From Rhipicephalus microplus (lineage: Eukaryota; Arthropoda; Arachnida; Ixodida; Ixodidae): a stretch of 64,000 nt of DNA. The notes beneath the pieces are model-generated. The model was not told the DNA's origin. It saw nothing but the letters and a program-made list of their open reading frames with translations, and ran no database searches. This document shows, in pieces, positions 52,981-64,000 of this stretch. The DNA is taken from positions 83,239,817-83,303,816 of the forward strand of contig NC_134702.1 of the NCBI RefSeq assembly GCF_043290135.1, in the 5' to 3' direction. Both the position numbers and the translations under genes were made by a program. The first letter of the stretch is position 1. Every line of letters starts with the position of its first letter.

Positions 52981-53504
52981 ACGCTCTCTCTCTCTCTCAA
53001 CCTCCAGCTGTCACATTTCAACCTTTTCTACTCTCGTTTCCCCTCTCCCTCTCCTTTCTACCACATTACCCACAGTTTCCTTTCCTAAAAACTTCGGCCC
53101 CATGGGTTATCAGTGAGAGAATACGGTGAGTTCTTTCTTTCCAGAATATCGGCCGCTATCTGCAATCATTAGACTGCAGCACGCCTGCCAAATTCAGACG
53201 CTGCCGACGAATCGCGACAAATCGAGTCCGACCATATTACCCACTGGCGTGCTCGCTGTGTGCACGCAGAGCTCACGTTCGAACGAACACCGCATAGTAA
53301 TCGGAAGCATTAGCCGTCGAGCTACAGAACGCTCGCGAAGTGTCGCTGACCGCTATTCGGTGCAATAGCTCACTGAAGACGCAGTTGAAAACACGATCAT
53401 TCAGTTATCTTCAGGCAGCGTACGTAGCACACAATCCAGTCCCCATTTGCAGCTGCAACTTGGCAGGCCCTGCCGGTCAGCTTTTAACTCATCGTATATG
53501 GATG

Positions 53505-54045
53505 CCCCACGAGATTGAACTAACTAGAAGAATAAGAATGGGGTGGAGCCCATTCGGCAAGCATTTTGAAAGCGTGACTAGTAGATTGCCACTATATATC
53601 CCTCAAGAGGAACATATACAACAGCTGCATCTCACCGATACTTACCTACGGAGAATAAACCTGGAGGATTACAAAGAATTTTCAACTTATGATGAGGACG
53701 ACGCAGCCGGCAATTGAAAAGACCATGATAGGCTTAACGCTAAGGGAAAAGATGACAGCAGAGTGTATCAGCGAACAAACAGGTGTTAAGGACTTCGTAG
53801 TCTAAATCAACAAGAAGAAATTGGCAGGACACGTAGCGCGAAGGCAAGATAACCGCTGGTCATTAAGGATCACAGACTGGATTCCAAGAGAAGGCAAGCC
53901 GTAGAGGGAAAAAGGCAGAGTGGTAGGTGGCCAGACGATATTAGGAAGTTCGCGGGTATAAAGCGGCAGCAACAATCGCAGAAATGAGTTTGCTGGCGGA
54001 ACATGGGAGAGGTCATTGTTCTGCAGTGGGCGTAGCCAGGCTGGT

Positions 54046-54088
<43 letters not shown>
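53505..54088 (+). pseudogene. Decayed LINE ORF2 C-terminal region with (ATG)n tail
   Basis: In order: LTRRIRMGWSPFGKHF at about 53520-53567, a TMIGLTLREKM-like segment near 53725-53760, GHVARRQDNRWSLRITDWIP near 53828-53886, and a PRPDDIRKFAG/QWA-type tail ending before CAGTGGGCGTAG at about 54024. The 3' end is (ATG)14 at 54046-54088. It is the same family as the minus-strand copy at 36441-36767 but reaches farther 5', into the post-RT thumb/connection region. Several stops and shifts show it is dead. Confidence 0.8.
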
Positions 54089-56023
54089 CAACGACGAAGA
54101 CTACGAAGAAGATGTGCCGTAAAGAGTAGAGATTCCCGCGTAGATATAGCCGGGTTAAGTTACGATAAGTTGGTATCTCCCCACAGATTGACTTCGCAAC
54201 GCGAAGCGCACGACAATGACAGAAGTGACACTTCGCCGCCTCACATTCGTGTCATGTGGTGGAGGCATCGTGCAGAGCATCGAAGTTTTATTGAACCCCA
54301 AAGAAATACTTCTTTTTTTACTTTTCGAAACTAAACAGACACTGAGCTCGATGCTCGCAATCGCCATGAAATTCCGCTTCAGGAATATTGGAACGATTGG
54401 AGGGATACCGCACCACATGCCCAATGTTTTGGTTCACTGCATACGTTCTGCATTTCACATGTTTCGACAATTGTGCCGAATATGAGAACAGTATCTAGAG
54501 GTAAATAAAGTAAGCACACGCATTTCCAGTTTATACTCAGCAAGAATGAACAACCTACTCAACAAAACATGCCAGGAAGAGGGAGAGAAATCGCACTCGC
54601 TACCCCCTATATATTCAGGTGAGACGATCCAGGGTTCCGTATAAGCCAAAGTCCGTCCGTTTAAAGGGTATAGGTATACACCGCTTTTGTGCCGCCATGA
54701 AAAACCTGGAAAAACAGTTGCACATATCCCCTCGAAACAAACTTTCAAACAGAACTCTTACGCTTAGGCGCGTGTTCGATGAGAAAGGAAACTTTCTTGT
54801 GGTGCTGAGGCCACGGTGTTGACATCCTAGAAAGTGATGCCAACAATATCAGCCCACATCAGTGACATCGCATTCTAACAAAGCCAACGACCGCGATAGT
54901 TGTCTATGGAACTCTAGAGAACGTCAGGACATTTATGCAAGAAGAAGGTGATGTGTGACGCTCGTTCGATATAGCGCCCACGCTTGCTAATGCTGGAAGT
55001 TTGTATCATGGTTTCCGCGATCCGAATATCATAAAGCTGTGCGGCCTTATAGTGTTACATTTCTAACACGACCAAAAACACCGTACTCAAACTCACGGGA
55101 AGGTGCAGAACAAGTGCCGCGCACTCATGTGTATACAGCCGAGCGAATTCCATAGACGGTGTAGAATTGAAAACATGCTATAACACGCTTTTCGCACGCA
55201 TACATTACAAAGCCGAATGCTCGACAAAGTGCAACGTGACCATTCCTGCTCGAAATAACGTGCAGCGTTACGTAGCACTGGCGCAAACGACCTAAAGCAA
55301 GTTTTATACAAACGACGCTGCAGCGCCGTGTTGCGAACTACAATGGCAACGCTGGTACTCGAAGTTTTTGCAGATTCACCACTTCGCATGGCTTCGAAAG
55401 CGCCAAGTAGCTTCCCAATAAAGCGAATAAAATAGAGTCGAGATGTCCCGTGTACATGCGCTAACGACACCGTTGGCTCACCGCTCATATTCCGCGAGAA
55501 ACGTTGTGTTCCGCCACCCGCTCATGTAGCTAATCTCTCGCGCGACTCTACATAGCGCTGTGAAAGGTCTTCAAAGGAAAAAGACGCTACAGCTTAGACA
55601 CCACCAATGCCGCACAAAAACCGAAACACACCTCATTTGAATATAATTCATTTACTTCGTTTGTTTGCTGATGCCGCGTTCAGCTATCGGGACTGTGGCG
55701 CGTTGGCTTTCAGCGCGCGGCTAATGCGACCCGCGTGCGAGAACACTGATTAGCCTTCCCTGCGCCCCACGGCTGCGCCACGAACCGAGAAGCTCAAACC
55801 CGTCGACATGCAGAGCCCAGCGCGCCGCCGTACGCGCCTATATAGCAACGGAAAAAGGATTCACGGCTGTCACAGCTGATGGAGAATTAGTTGCCTTCCG
55901 TTCGGTAAGGTGCGTGAAGTAAGTGCTTTGTGCTTATAAGTGATTCCGAGACGGGTCAGGTTACAATGGGAGCTGGCTTTCAAAAAGTACGGTAAGAGAA
56001 ATTACCACGAGGGCAAACAGACG
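54089..56023. other. No gene seen
   Basis: ORFs of up to 131 codons, none recognised. No repeats of note. Confidence 0.45.
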
Positions 56024-56038
56024 AGATGAACGAACAAT

Positions 56039-56283
56039 GATTGATTGATTGATATGTGGGGTTTAACGTTCCAAAACCTCCATATGATTATGAGAGACGC
56101 CGTAGTGGAGGGCTCCGGAAATTTCGACCACCTGGGGTTCTTTAACGTGCACCCAAATCTAAGCACACGGGCCTACAACATTTCCGCCTCCATCGGAAAT
56201 GCAGCCGCCGCAGCCGGGATTCGAACCCGCGACCTGCGGGTCAGTAGCCGAGTACCTTAGCCACTAGACCGCCGCGGCGGGGC
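56039..56283 (-). mobile_element. Ruka-like SINE, full length, exact 15-bp TSD, best preserved
   Basis: Plus reading starts TGATTGATTGATTGATATGT and ends ACCGCCGCGGCGGGGC. The A box (CTAGTGGCTAAGG on the minus strand) and the B box GGTTCGAATCC are intact. The duplication AGATGAACGAACAAT is exact at 56024-56038 and 56284-56298. This is the best reference copy in the window and probably the youngest. Confidence 0.96.
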
Positions 56284-56397
56284 AGATGAACGAACAATTT
56301 AGGCGACGCGAAGCCGTAAAGAGCTGGAGAGAACAAAATAATCAACGATGCGAGATTAATATAACTAAGCCTCAAAGCTAAGAACCGATATATATAT

Positions 56398-56630
<233 letters not shown>

Positions 56631-56728
56631 TACATTGAGTGTTTCATGAACGTTTTGTACACACGGCGGCTCAGTCGCGTTGTGCCGTTAGCAGGTGTGT
56701 TAAAGTATTTTTTATTCTGTGTGCGCAC

Positions 56729-57082
<354 letters not shown>

Positions 57083-57832
57083 GGAGGGGGGTGCGCGTGC
57101 TAATGTTATATAAAATTGTTTGCTATTCTTTACTTGCTCTACTGCTTTCTGCGTTAGCCCACATTTACGCACTGCCACGAGACATCTATAAGGTATGACT
57201 GCATAAATAAATAAATACATACCTTCCACAGTGTTCCCTAATCCGAGAGATAAAAGAGCAAGTGGGGGCGGGTGTTCCGCAGCGACGAGCAATAAATCGC
57301 TACGCTTTAATATCGTCGGCGAATACGCCTTTACACTTATGCGACCCCCCTCGTTTCATCGAGAGGGGCGGCTGCCGACGCCACCGGTGACTGGACACAA
57401 ACGGCCGCCCTAATCGAGCCCCGAGGAGAACGGTGAGGCGACGACCACGACGGGCGACAAGGGACCGCCAGTCGACCCGAGCTGTGAAACACCTCCGCGG
57501 CGGTGTTTGCGCTCTGCTTTTCCAAAATCTCATTAGCGCACAACGAGCCTCTCGTGCCTGCCTGCATGCATGCAAACGCGCGGGAAAACGGGGGGCGCTG
57601 CACGCGTGCCTTGACCCTGGGGGCACGCCCTCTAAATCGAAGGAATCGGCCGCCATTGCGTCAGTGCGCGTCGATGAAGGAAGTTGTGCATCCACCTTGT
57701 GGTGGTGACGCGCAGCACGCCCGTGGCGGGCAGCCTGCTTGTTTGCTTCCAATCTTAAAATGAGACGTCTTCCTGGTCCCATACAAATATACTGCAAACA
57801 AGTTCGAACTGCGCGAAGATCGTAACACATAT
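57083..57832. other. No gene seen
   Basis: GC-rich at 57340-57760. An ORF of 176 codons (57300-57830, minus) and overlapping frames on both strands show no recognisable domain. Confidence 0.45.
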
Positions 57833-57874
57833 GAACACAGAAACACGCACCAGGCGAAGCGTGTTTCTGTGTTC
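57833..57874. other. Perfect 16-bp hairpin with 10-nt loop
   Basis: Left arm GAACACAGAAACACGC (57833-57848) and right arm GCGTGTTTCTGTGTTC (57859-57874) are exact reverse complements around the loop ACCAGGCGAA. It lies at the 3' edge of a tRNA-like SINE and may belong to the same composite repeat. Confidence 0.93.
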
Positions 57875-58092
57875 TAACGGGCTGTATTATTGCGATAGCA
57901 ATTGTATGGACACTCTCAGCTGATTTTTGCCGTCACCGTCATGTCCCGGATATGTATGGGTATGTCTACATTTCTCAAATGCACAAAGAAAAATGAGTCA
58001 GAGGAAAAAATCCAAGACACCCACTGGTGATTCGATCCAGTCACCACTTGCTTCTCAGCGCGGTGCATTATCTAACTAGGTCACGCCGCTCA
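57875..58092 (-). mobile_element. tRNA-like SINE of a second family
   Basis: The minus strand starts near 58092 with GCGGCGTGACCTAGTTAGAT (A-box-like) and has GGATCGAATCACC (B-box-like) about 40 bp later. A unique body follows (GTGTCTTGGATTTTTTCC, GCCGTCACC) and runs to the hairpin at 57833-57874. The body shares nothing with the Ruka-like copies. No target duplication was identified. Confidence 0.45.
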
Positions 58093-58439
58093 TATACTAT
58101 CACACTAACGGTGAGCTATGTATATACACCATTTACCAGCGGTTTACTGTCAATGGACTTAAAAGGAATAGCCGTGAACAAAGCATGTACTTTGCTTGGA
58201 CAAAAAATACGTCATTTCCCTAAGCACTGCCTTGTCCGATGGCGTGATCACGATAGTGGGGCTCGGTTCACTGAAGGACGTACAGTTGCATCAAAGGGGT
58301 ATTCTAAAACTCCTCTGGCTCCACTTTCACTCTGAAGCAACAGGAAAAATTGCTTGCCACAATTTCGGACTATTCGGGAAGTTGCTAGTCCCATCGCGCC
58401 TGTGAATTCGGTTCCTATCGAAATGCACAAGGCCACTAT

Positions 58440-58850
58440 CACTTTACACGGACAACCTCAACTCGCCACCCCAGATTAGTTGTGGTTACGTTTGCGCCGT
58501 TAAAACATCGCACAGCTTCGTCGTTGCAACAGTGTACGTCTCACCAGGAACCTTGCAGACTGACGTCACGAACTTCTTGCTGCACAACTTCCGTGCGGTG
58601 TGCCTATGTATGTATACAGGATGTGCCGGCGATAGTCACTGAAAACTTCGACGTAAAACCCAGTGCCTTGTCGTGTTTCTCGATGCCGAACTTGGACTTC
58701 GCCTCCTGTCGGACGTATAACGCAGTCAACTATTCACGATGACACCTGTTTAGATATTGTGGTTACTGAATCACTGTCAATTCAAGCACAATCGGCGGTG
58801 TTCACTACATTTCATATGGTTCCTGATTCTCCTATCCTTACTTCGCATAA
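58440..58850 (+). pseudogene. Possible decayed LINE endonuclease stretch
   Basis: Segments in different frames resemble the second half of a LINE AP-endonuclease: VATVYVSPGTLQTDVTNFLL around 58520-58580, ENFDVKPSALSCF around 58640-58680 (in the place of the usual GDFN motif), and DDTCLDIVVTESLS around 58738-58780, followed by a VFTTF…SPILTSH segment (in the place of the SDH motif). Order and spacing fit, but the key acidic and histidine residues are not preserved and the frame is broken. Uncertain. Confidence 0.35.
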
Positions 58851-60713
58851 CAGTCTGATGTCTTACTATCGCATTCAGTGCTTCGGCCTTGTGCCCAAAC
58901 TGTGACCTTTATTCACGCTGTTTAAACTTGTTCGCAGTATGTAAAGTTATGAAGCACCTGGCCCAACACATACTTACTGTACATATGTACATATGTGTTT
59001 ATGTATAATTCAATATGCACTGTGCCACTAAGCTAACAAACATAGAGGTGTGTGGAAAATGTCACAGTTCACAGAAGAAAAGTATGGGAAGGAGCTCCAA
59101 TTCAACGTTAGCAGCCCAAGTCAAAAACGTATATGAATACGCCGTATATATAAGGCACGTAACTCAGTCAGGATCAGATTCAATCAGCTCAGCCTTCTCC
59201 TGTGCGTGCATTTTTTTTTTAATTTGCCCAACTAGAAATGAACGAGAGTGCCAGGAACCACCTAGACTGTCTTACGCTTTGATTGGCAAGAAGCATATAG
59301 TTATGAAATGGCTGCCACCGAGGACACGTGCACAACCACGAACTTCCGTTATTCTCGCTCAAGGAGCCTGCCCCTCCGCAGCTGCATATCTTTCTCGCCT
59401 CATAATGTTGCTGTCCACAATAACTTGTGACCGAAATGAAGTATATCGTATTTACTTATTCTTGCGCACTGCCACCACAGGTTAATGTTAGATAACGGTT
59501 GACTAAAAAGTGTCGTCTAACGTTGCCTGCAAGAGATGGACGTTTTGAAGCATGGTCATATCGCGTAAAACATCAAAATTTATTATAGTTCCATTCAAAA
59601 GTGTTAACAGGAACGATCTATGTGCACGCTTGCGCAGAACAAGCTATTGCAGGCATGCGATGCCATCCGACCACGCAGCGCGTGACAGGGGCGAGACGAC
59701 GAACCTGACCAGACAACGGCTGCATATGAAACGAGACGAGATGAAGACAGTCCTGCTTTTACGCGTGTAAAAAAAAAGAAAAGAAAACCCTATAATAAGC
59801 CGTTACAACACGCATTCCATTATACGACAACAACGGCCGAATGCAAAAGATTGCCCTGCCTTGACAGTCAAAAGCAGCACACACACTGCTACAGGGCAAA
59901 AAAAAAAAAAAAAAAAAGAAAAGCACGTTCACGCGCAATACAGTGACATGCTTTTTTTTAACGTCTACGCTCAATACCAAAGGCAGCAACAACACCAAAC
60001 ACACGGTGCAGTATATTATATCGCAGTATACATCGGCGCGTATACTTCTGGCATCGAATATTGCGATCGCACCGTATATGCGTTCGCAGACTTTATAATA
60101 AAGAGAAAAGACAAAAACAACTTTGAAATACCTAAAATAAGACAGCCGCTTCGTACTTTTAATCTGCGTGCCTATATAAGCGAAAACACTCCACGATGCT
60201 CCCTCCCTGACGACGAGATTAAAAATTCTCGAACCTGCACCGCGAATCGAATATCCGTCAAAAGTCAAAAGGATGAAAGAAGAACGCGAAAGCCACAGAA
60301 AAAGGTAATCGAGTTCCGAAAAAAAAACGAAAAATAAAAAAACAGCACGAGCCGTACGCTTTATAAGTGAAACTGCACGCACGGTTCGGCATGGCGCGAA
60401 AAGTTCAATCGACACTTTCGTTACACTCGAACGGATCAGGTAGCAACGGGAAGGAAAGACGAATCGTAAACATATCGAGCCGTTTTGCCTCCTCGGGCGA
60501 GTCGGCGGAACTCGTTTCGTAGTGATCATTTCCTCGCGCGCGCTTTATAAGCACGACACGTTGCATAAGCGAACGCGTGCAGAAGCAGTCGAGCATGCAC
60601 GTAAAATGAACAAGAGACAAGCGCCAAAGTCGACGGAGCGTGTAGAGTCGATTTCTTCCGATCACGCTGCATATCGCTTATATGCGCTTCTGTTGTACAT
60701 TCGGCCCCTTATA
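58851..60713. other. No supported gene
   Basis: ORFs of 156 codons (59015-59485, plus), 158 codons (59861-60337, plus) and 256 codons (59759-60529, minus) lie here. The last two are antisense to each other, and the 256-codon one includes a poly-Phe run read from an A-tract at 59899-59917. None has a recognisable domain. Confidence 0.4.
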
Positions 60714-61166
60714 CCGGGTGTTCAAAATTAAGCTTTATGATTTTTTTAAAATTAGGCGCTCGAAGGCACGTGAGAACCACTTGTGCAAATAAGTTAAGCG
60801 GTCAGGGGGACAGAAAGTTAGATGATAATTATCGCTGTCAGCAGCCCAATTAACTAAAATTTAATAATTAACTTTTTACTGGCTGCGGTAAGTTGGCATG
60901 TTTATATTGAAAAAATGTAGGCAGTGGTGTTTGTACACAGTTTCAGTTGGAAGATTTTTTCTAGCACGCCTGTGTTCCGAGATATCCGGCTCCAAAGTTT
61001 AATTGTCTTTCGCACGATTACGCATGCAAGAGGGTGAGGGTCCGCGCAAAGCTCCTCCCTAAAGTGACGCATCTGTTGCGTGTGGTGTTTAGTGTGTGAA
61101 GAGGGTGGAAGCGTAGGCATAGGTGATAGCAATTACCCTTGCCCTCTTCGGCCGTCGAAATCAAAA
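60714..61166. repeat. Left TIR of the mariner-like element
   Basis: Reverse complement of 62811-63263. The only differences I see are T/C near 60806 and T/G near 61155. An inner stretch of 231 bp is identical, giving the same 76-codon frame on opposite strands in the two arms. Confidence 0.95.
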
Positions 61167-61503
61167 ATCGAAGAACGCTTGCAACCAGTGTCGTAACACG
61201 CAACTGCAGAGCCTCTAACGATAGTGGCAGATACCATGCCGAGATAATGGTGCGAGCGGAGAATCTGGATGCCAGTGCGCGTGCGTAATAATCACTAGAG
61301 AAGCATGCGTGGTCGTTGCCTGGGCTACGCGAATAGCGTGACTGCTGATGTCCGAGTACTGTAACTTTTATTGAAACAAGAGCAACAACTCCACCAATAA
61401 TAACTGAAACAGTTTTATCCTTGCTAACGCATATTTCCTGCTGCTACATAAGCATATTTCGGTCATGCACAAATCTCATCGAAACTCTTCACCTCTCAAG
61501 ACG

Positions 61504-62607
61504 TCAATGCCCCAAAAAGTGTTCAAAATGCCTGCCTTCGGCAGCAACGCAAAGCATGAACCGCTGTCGCGTCGACTCGATGACTCGGCGCAGTACTTCT
61601 GCAGGAATACTCGCACAGGCAGATGTTATCCTGTCCTTCATGTCATTAACATCGCTGGGCTCTGTTACGTAAACTCGATCTTTAACGTAGCCCCAAAGGA
61701 AAAAGTCGAGCGGAGAAAGGTCAGGTGATCTTGGTGGCCAAAACATCGCTCCTGCGCGCCCAATCCACTGTTGTGGAAAACGTCTGTCCAACCAGTTCTT
61801 CGCCCTGGTAGAAAAATGTGGTGGTGCTCCATCGTGCTGAAACCATACTTGGCGCAGGTCATTCAGGGAAAGACTGCAGACAAGATCATCAATGACAACA
61901 CCTAATATTTCTTCTGTGTACATCTTTCCGTTCAAGTTGTCCTCAAAAAAGTGAGGTCCGATGATCCTGTCCCCGAGTATGCCGCACCACACATTCACAC
62001 TCCAGCGAACTTGATGCTTGTGCTGCCTCAGCCAGTGTGGGTTTTCTTGTGCCCAATAATGGGCGTTGTGAAGATTAACACTTCCATTTCGGCAAAACCG
62101 AGCTTCATCAGTCCAAATTATTCTGTGCAAAAAGTCATTTTCTTGATCAGTTTTGATGAGGCCCCAATTGCAGAAGTCAACTCGCCTTTCAAAGTCCGCC
62201 TCATTTAGGTCCTGATGAAGGTAAACGTGATATGGATGGAACTTGTGCTTTCTTAAAACATTTGTGACTGTTCCGATGCTGCGACCGCACTGATCGGCAA
62301 TCTGTCGGATGCTGAGCTCTGGCATCGAGGTTACGCACGCGACAACGTCGATTTCAAAGTCTTCATCGACGATTGCCTTCCTGGTCCGTCTCGGAAGGTG
62401 GACAGAGCCTGTTGTGCAGAAGCGTCGAAACAGGTTTGTGAAAGTGGGCCTTGTTGGAAGGGGACGGTGTGGGTGGCGAGACGCGTAAAGCTCCATTGCT
62501 AACGAAGCGTTGCCATTCATTTCAGCCATTGCAAGCACCACGTCTACTTTTACTTTGGTAGAATACCTCACGCCAGAAGCAGCCATATTAGCTCGAAAGG
62601 ACTCCAC
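61504..62607 (-). CDS. Tc1/mariner-superfamily transposase (DUF4817-like HTH + DDE_3)
   Basis: The 367-residue protein should bind the element's ends and catalyse cut-and-paste transposition into TA sites in the nucleus. Residues 14-68 form a helix-turn-helix of the DUF4817 kind (YSTKVKVDVVLAMAEMNGN…), and residues 85-125 a second HTH-like region (LSIRQIADQCGRSIGTV). The catalytic triad is visible: D167 in WTDEAR, D259 in WFQHDGAPPHF, and D296 in WPPRSPDLSPLDFFLW. There are 36 residues between the second and third Asp, against 34 in classic mariner. The length is normal for the family and there is no stop or shift. The first ATG gives 367 residues; Met8 is a possible alternative. It lies 204 bp inside the right TIR and 338 bp from the left. 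No intron is evident. Confidence 0.93.
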   Translation of the reverse strand: MESFRANMAASGVRYSTKVKVDVVLAMAEMNGNASLAMELYASRHPHRPLPTRPTFTNLFRRFCTTGSVHLPRRTRKAIVDEDFEIDVVACVTSMPELSIRQIADQCGRSIGTVTNVLRKHKFHPYHVYLHQDLNEADFERRVDFCNWGLIKTDQENDFLHRIIWTDEARFCRNGSVNLHNAHYWAQENPHWLRQHKHQVRWSVNVWCGILGDRIIGPHFFEDNLNGKMYTEEILGVVIDDLVCSLSLNDLRQVWFQHDGAPPHFSTRAKNWLDRRFPQQWIGRAGAMFWPPRSPDLSPLDFFLWGYVKDRVYVTEPSDVNDMKDRITSACASIPAEVLRRVIESTRQRFMLCVAAEGRHFEHFLGH

Positions 62608-62810
62608 GTGGATTTCCTTGGTAGACCTTCAATGCAGAGACGCTGTGCTCTAACCGGAGGCACCCTAGTGCAGGACGGTCCTGCTAACGCGTTCACAAGA
62701 AGATGTCTCAGTGTGATCTAAAGTCACGAAAAAACGTCGCGAAAAATGGTCTCCTGTTATCGCGTTCATCAGGATCATGCGTAAGGCTCATGGCGCACCG
62801 CGCTGTCACA

Positions 62811-63263
62811 TTTTGATTTCGCCGGCCGAAGAGGGCAAGGGTAATTGCTATCACCTATGCCTACGCTTCCACCCTCTTCACACACTAAACACCACACGCA
62901 ACAGATGCGTCACTTTAGGGAGGAGCTTTGCGCGGACCCTCACCCTCTTGCATGCGTAATCGTGCGAAAGACAATTAAACTTTGGAGCCGGATATCTCGG
63001 AACACAGGCGTGCTAGAAAAAATCTTCCAACTGAAACTGTGTACAAACACCACTGCCTACATTTTTTCAATATAAACATGCCAACTTACCGCAGCCAGTA
63101 AAAAGTTAATTATTAAATTTTAGTTAATTGGGCTGCTGACAGCGATAATTATCATCTAACTTTCTGTCCCCCTGGCCGCTTAACTTATTTGCACAAGTGG
63201 TTCTCACGTGCCTTCGAGCGCCTAATTTTAAAAAAATCATAAAGCTTAATTTTGAACACCCGG
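62811..63263. repeat. Right TIR of the mariner-like element
   Basis: Reverse complement of 60714-61166. It contains the region upstream of the transposase, so a promoter is likely to lie in it or in the 200 bp between it and the ATG; I cannot point to a specific TATA box. Confidence 0.95.
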
Positions 63264-64000
63264 TATAGTTGAACAGGCATAAGAAGCCTCGTTATGCCGA
63301 GCTATAAGAGGAAACAAAGCGTCCACGGCGCAGAACCGAGGAGGTATATATATATGCACGGAGCGCTCCGTTCGTTGAGGGCCAAAGCGATGCGAGAGAT
63401 GAATCCAATTACTATAGCTCCTAGAGATAGATATATGCACCAGTCGATCAGCACGGGCAGAATCATCTGCGCGCCGAAATTGCGTGCATCGGTGCGACAG
63501 ATGTCGTTACGCGTCTATAAATACAGTGGTCAGCGCGCTAAAAAAAAGAAAACGAACGCGCGAGGTAGCTAGTGCACGCTTTGAATTCCTACAATGCGAA
63601 CAATATGTCCCCTTTCATAGCAGTCTTTCTCTCATTCCCGCTCTCTCAAAAGTTGATTCGCTGATGGTTTATTCATTCACTCATTCATTCATTCACTACC
63701 ACACTCAGGAAGTTACAGGGAGAAGAGGATGAACCACACAAGGTAGACAACATGAATTCATAACGAAGTTTTGGCGAGGAATCCGACGATTACAGTGCCG
63801 AAGGCATTTGCATCCGCTCTTGAAGCAACGAGGTATGCCGACCTCGAATTGTTCGCAATAGCGATGGAAAACATATGCGGACGAAACCCTTCTCCGTGCA
63901 CTCAACGCAGCACGAGCCGTCATGCTCTAGAGCTGCACCGAACTGCACCGGCAAGAGGCGCGTCGCGTCACTGCGGCGTGCCGTGGTGTCTCCACGCGAC
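63264..64000. other. No gene seen; short (ATTC)n
   Basis: An irregular ATTC/ACTC array (TTCATTCACTCATTCATTCA) lies at 63671-63697. Remaining ORFs are under 95 codons. Confidence 0.5.

Larger units (their letters stand above)
60714..63263 (-). mobile_element. Complete Tc1/mariner-superfamily element (2.55 kb) with long TIRs
   Basis: It has one transposase ORF between 453-bp terminal inverted repeats. Both ends read CCGGGTGTTCAAAATTAAGC, and both are preceded by TATA on their outer side, consistent with the TA target duplication of this superfamily (the exact boundary within TATA is ambiguous). TIR divergence is about two bases in 453 by eye and the ORF is undamaged, so the insertion is recent and may be mobile. 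Confidence 0.93.

Noticed and set aside
59759..60529. 256-codon ORF on the minus strand
   Set aside because: Contains a poly-Phe run from an A-tract, overlaps a 158-codon antisense ORF, and shows no recognisable family. I cannot exclude a real gene but have no support.

Overview
The window is eukaryotic repeat-dominated DNA, most likely from a hard tick (Ixodidae, Rhipicephalus-like). The main reason is a recurring SINE of about 240 bp: a tRNA-like head with A and B boxes, a conserved body, and a (GATT)n-type tail. It closely resembles the tRNA-derived 'Ruka' SINE of ixodid ticks (name from memory). I see about a dozen copies on both strands, several with exact 12-15 bp target-site duplications. 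I found no convincing host protein-coding gene. The only intact, family-recognisable ORF is a Tc1/mariner-superfamily transposase.

Layout. 1-7.6 kb: microsatellites, one SINE, a perfect 19-bp hairpin and a 3 x 17 bp minisatellite in otherwise unassigned DNA. 7.67-16.58 kb and 16.93-21.51 kb: two AT-rich blocks, each bounded by terminal inverted repeats (TIRs) and by subterminal motif arrays. Their outermost TIR bases match each other (TACACWCTAARCCAA), so I read them as two related large DNA transposons of EnSpm/CACTA-like appearance without a transposase. The first contains SINE and LINE remnants. 21.5-27.7 kb: mostly unassigned, with a 5'-truncated SINE and a 129-bp-spaced duplication. 27.7-29.4 kb: a microsatellite cluster and a probable solo LTR with an internal (AT)n tract.

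34.0-35.5 kb: a rearranged Ty3/gypsy-like fragment with an LTR, a frameshifted gag, and an inverted copy of part of the LTR. 36.4-40.1 kb: a 5'-truncated LINE tail with an 11-bp target duplication, several SINEs, and a 53-bp inverted repeat pair. 40-56 kb: long unassigned stretches with SINEs and a second, decayed copy of the same LINE. 56.4-57.1 kb: very long (AT)n and (GT)n arrays. 57.8-58.9 kb: a hairpin, a tRNA-like SINE and a decayed LINE endonuclease-like stretch. 60.71-63.26 kb: a complete 2.55-kb mariner-like element with 453-bp, nearly identical TIRs around a 367-residue transposase.

Functionally these are independent parasites. LINE-type machinery presumably mobilised the SINEs (target duplications and 5' truncations fit target-primed reverse transcription). 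The mariner-like element carries its own transposase. The two subterminal-array elements would need a transposase from elsewhere.
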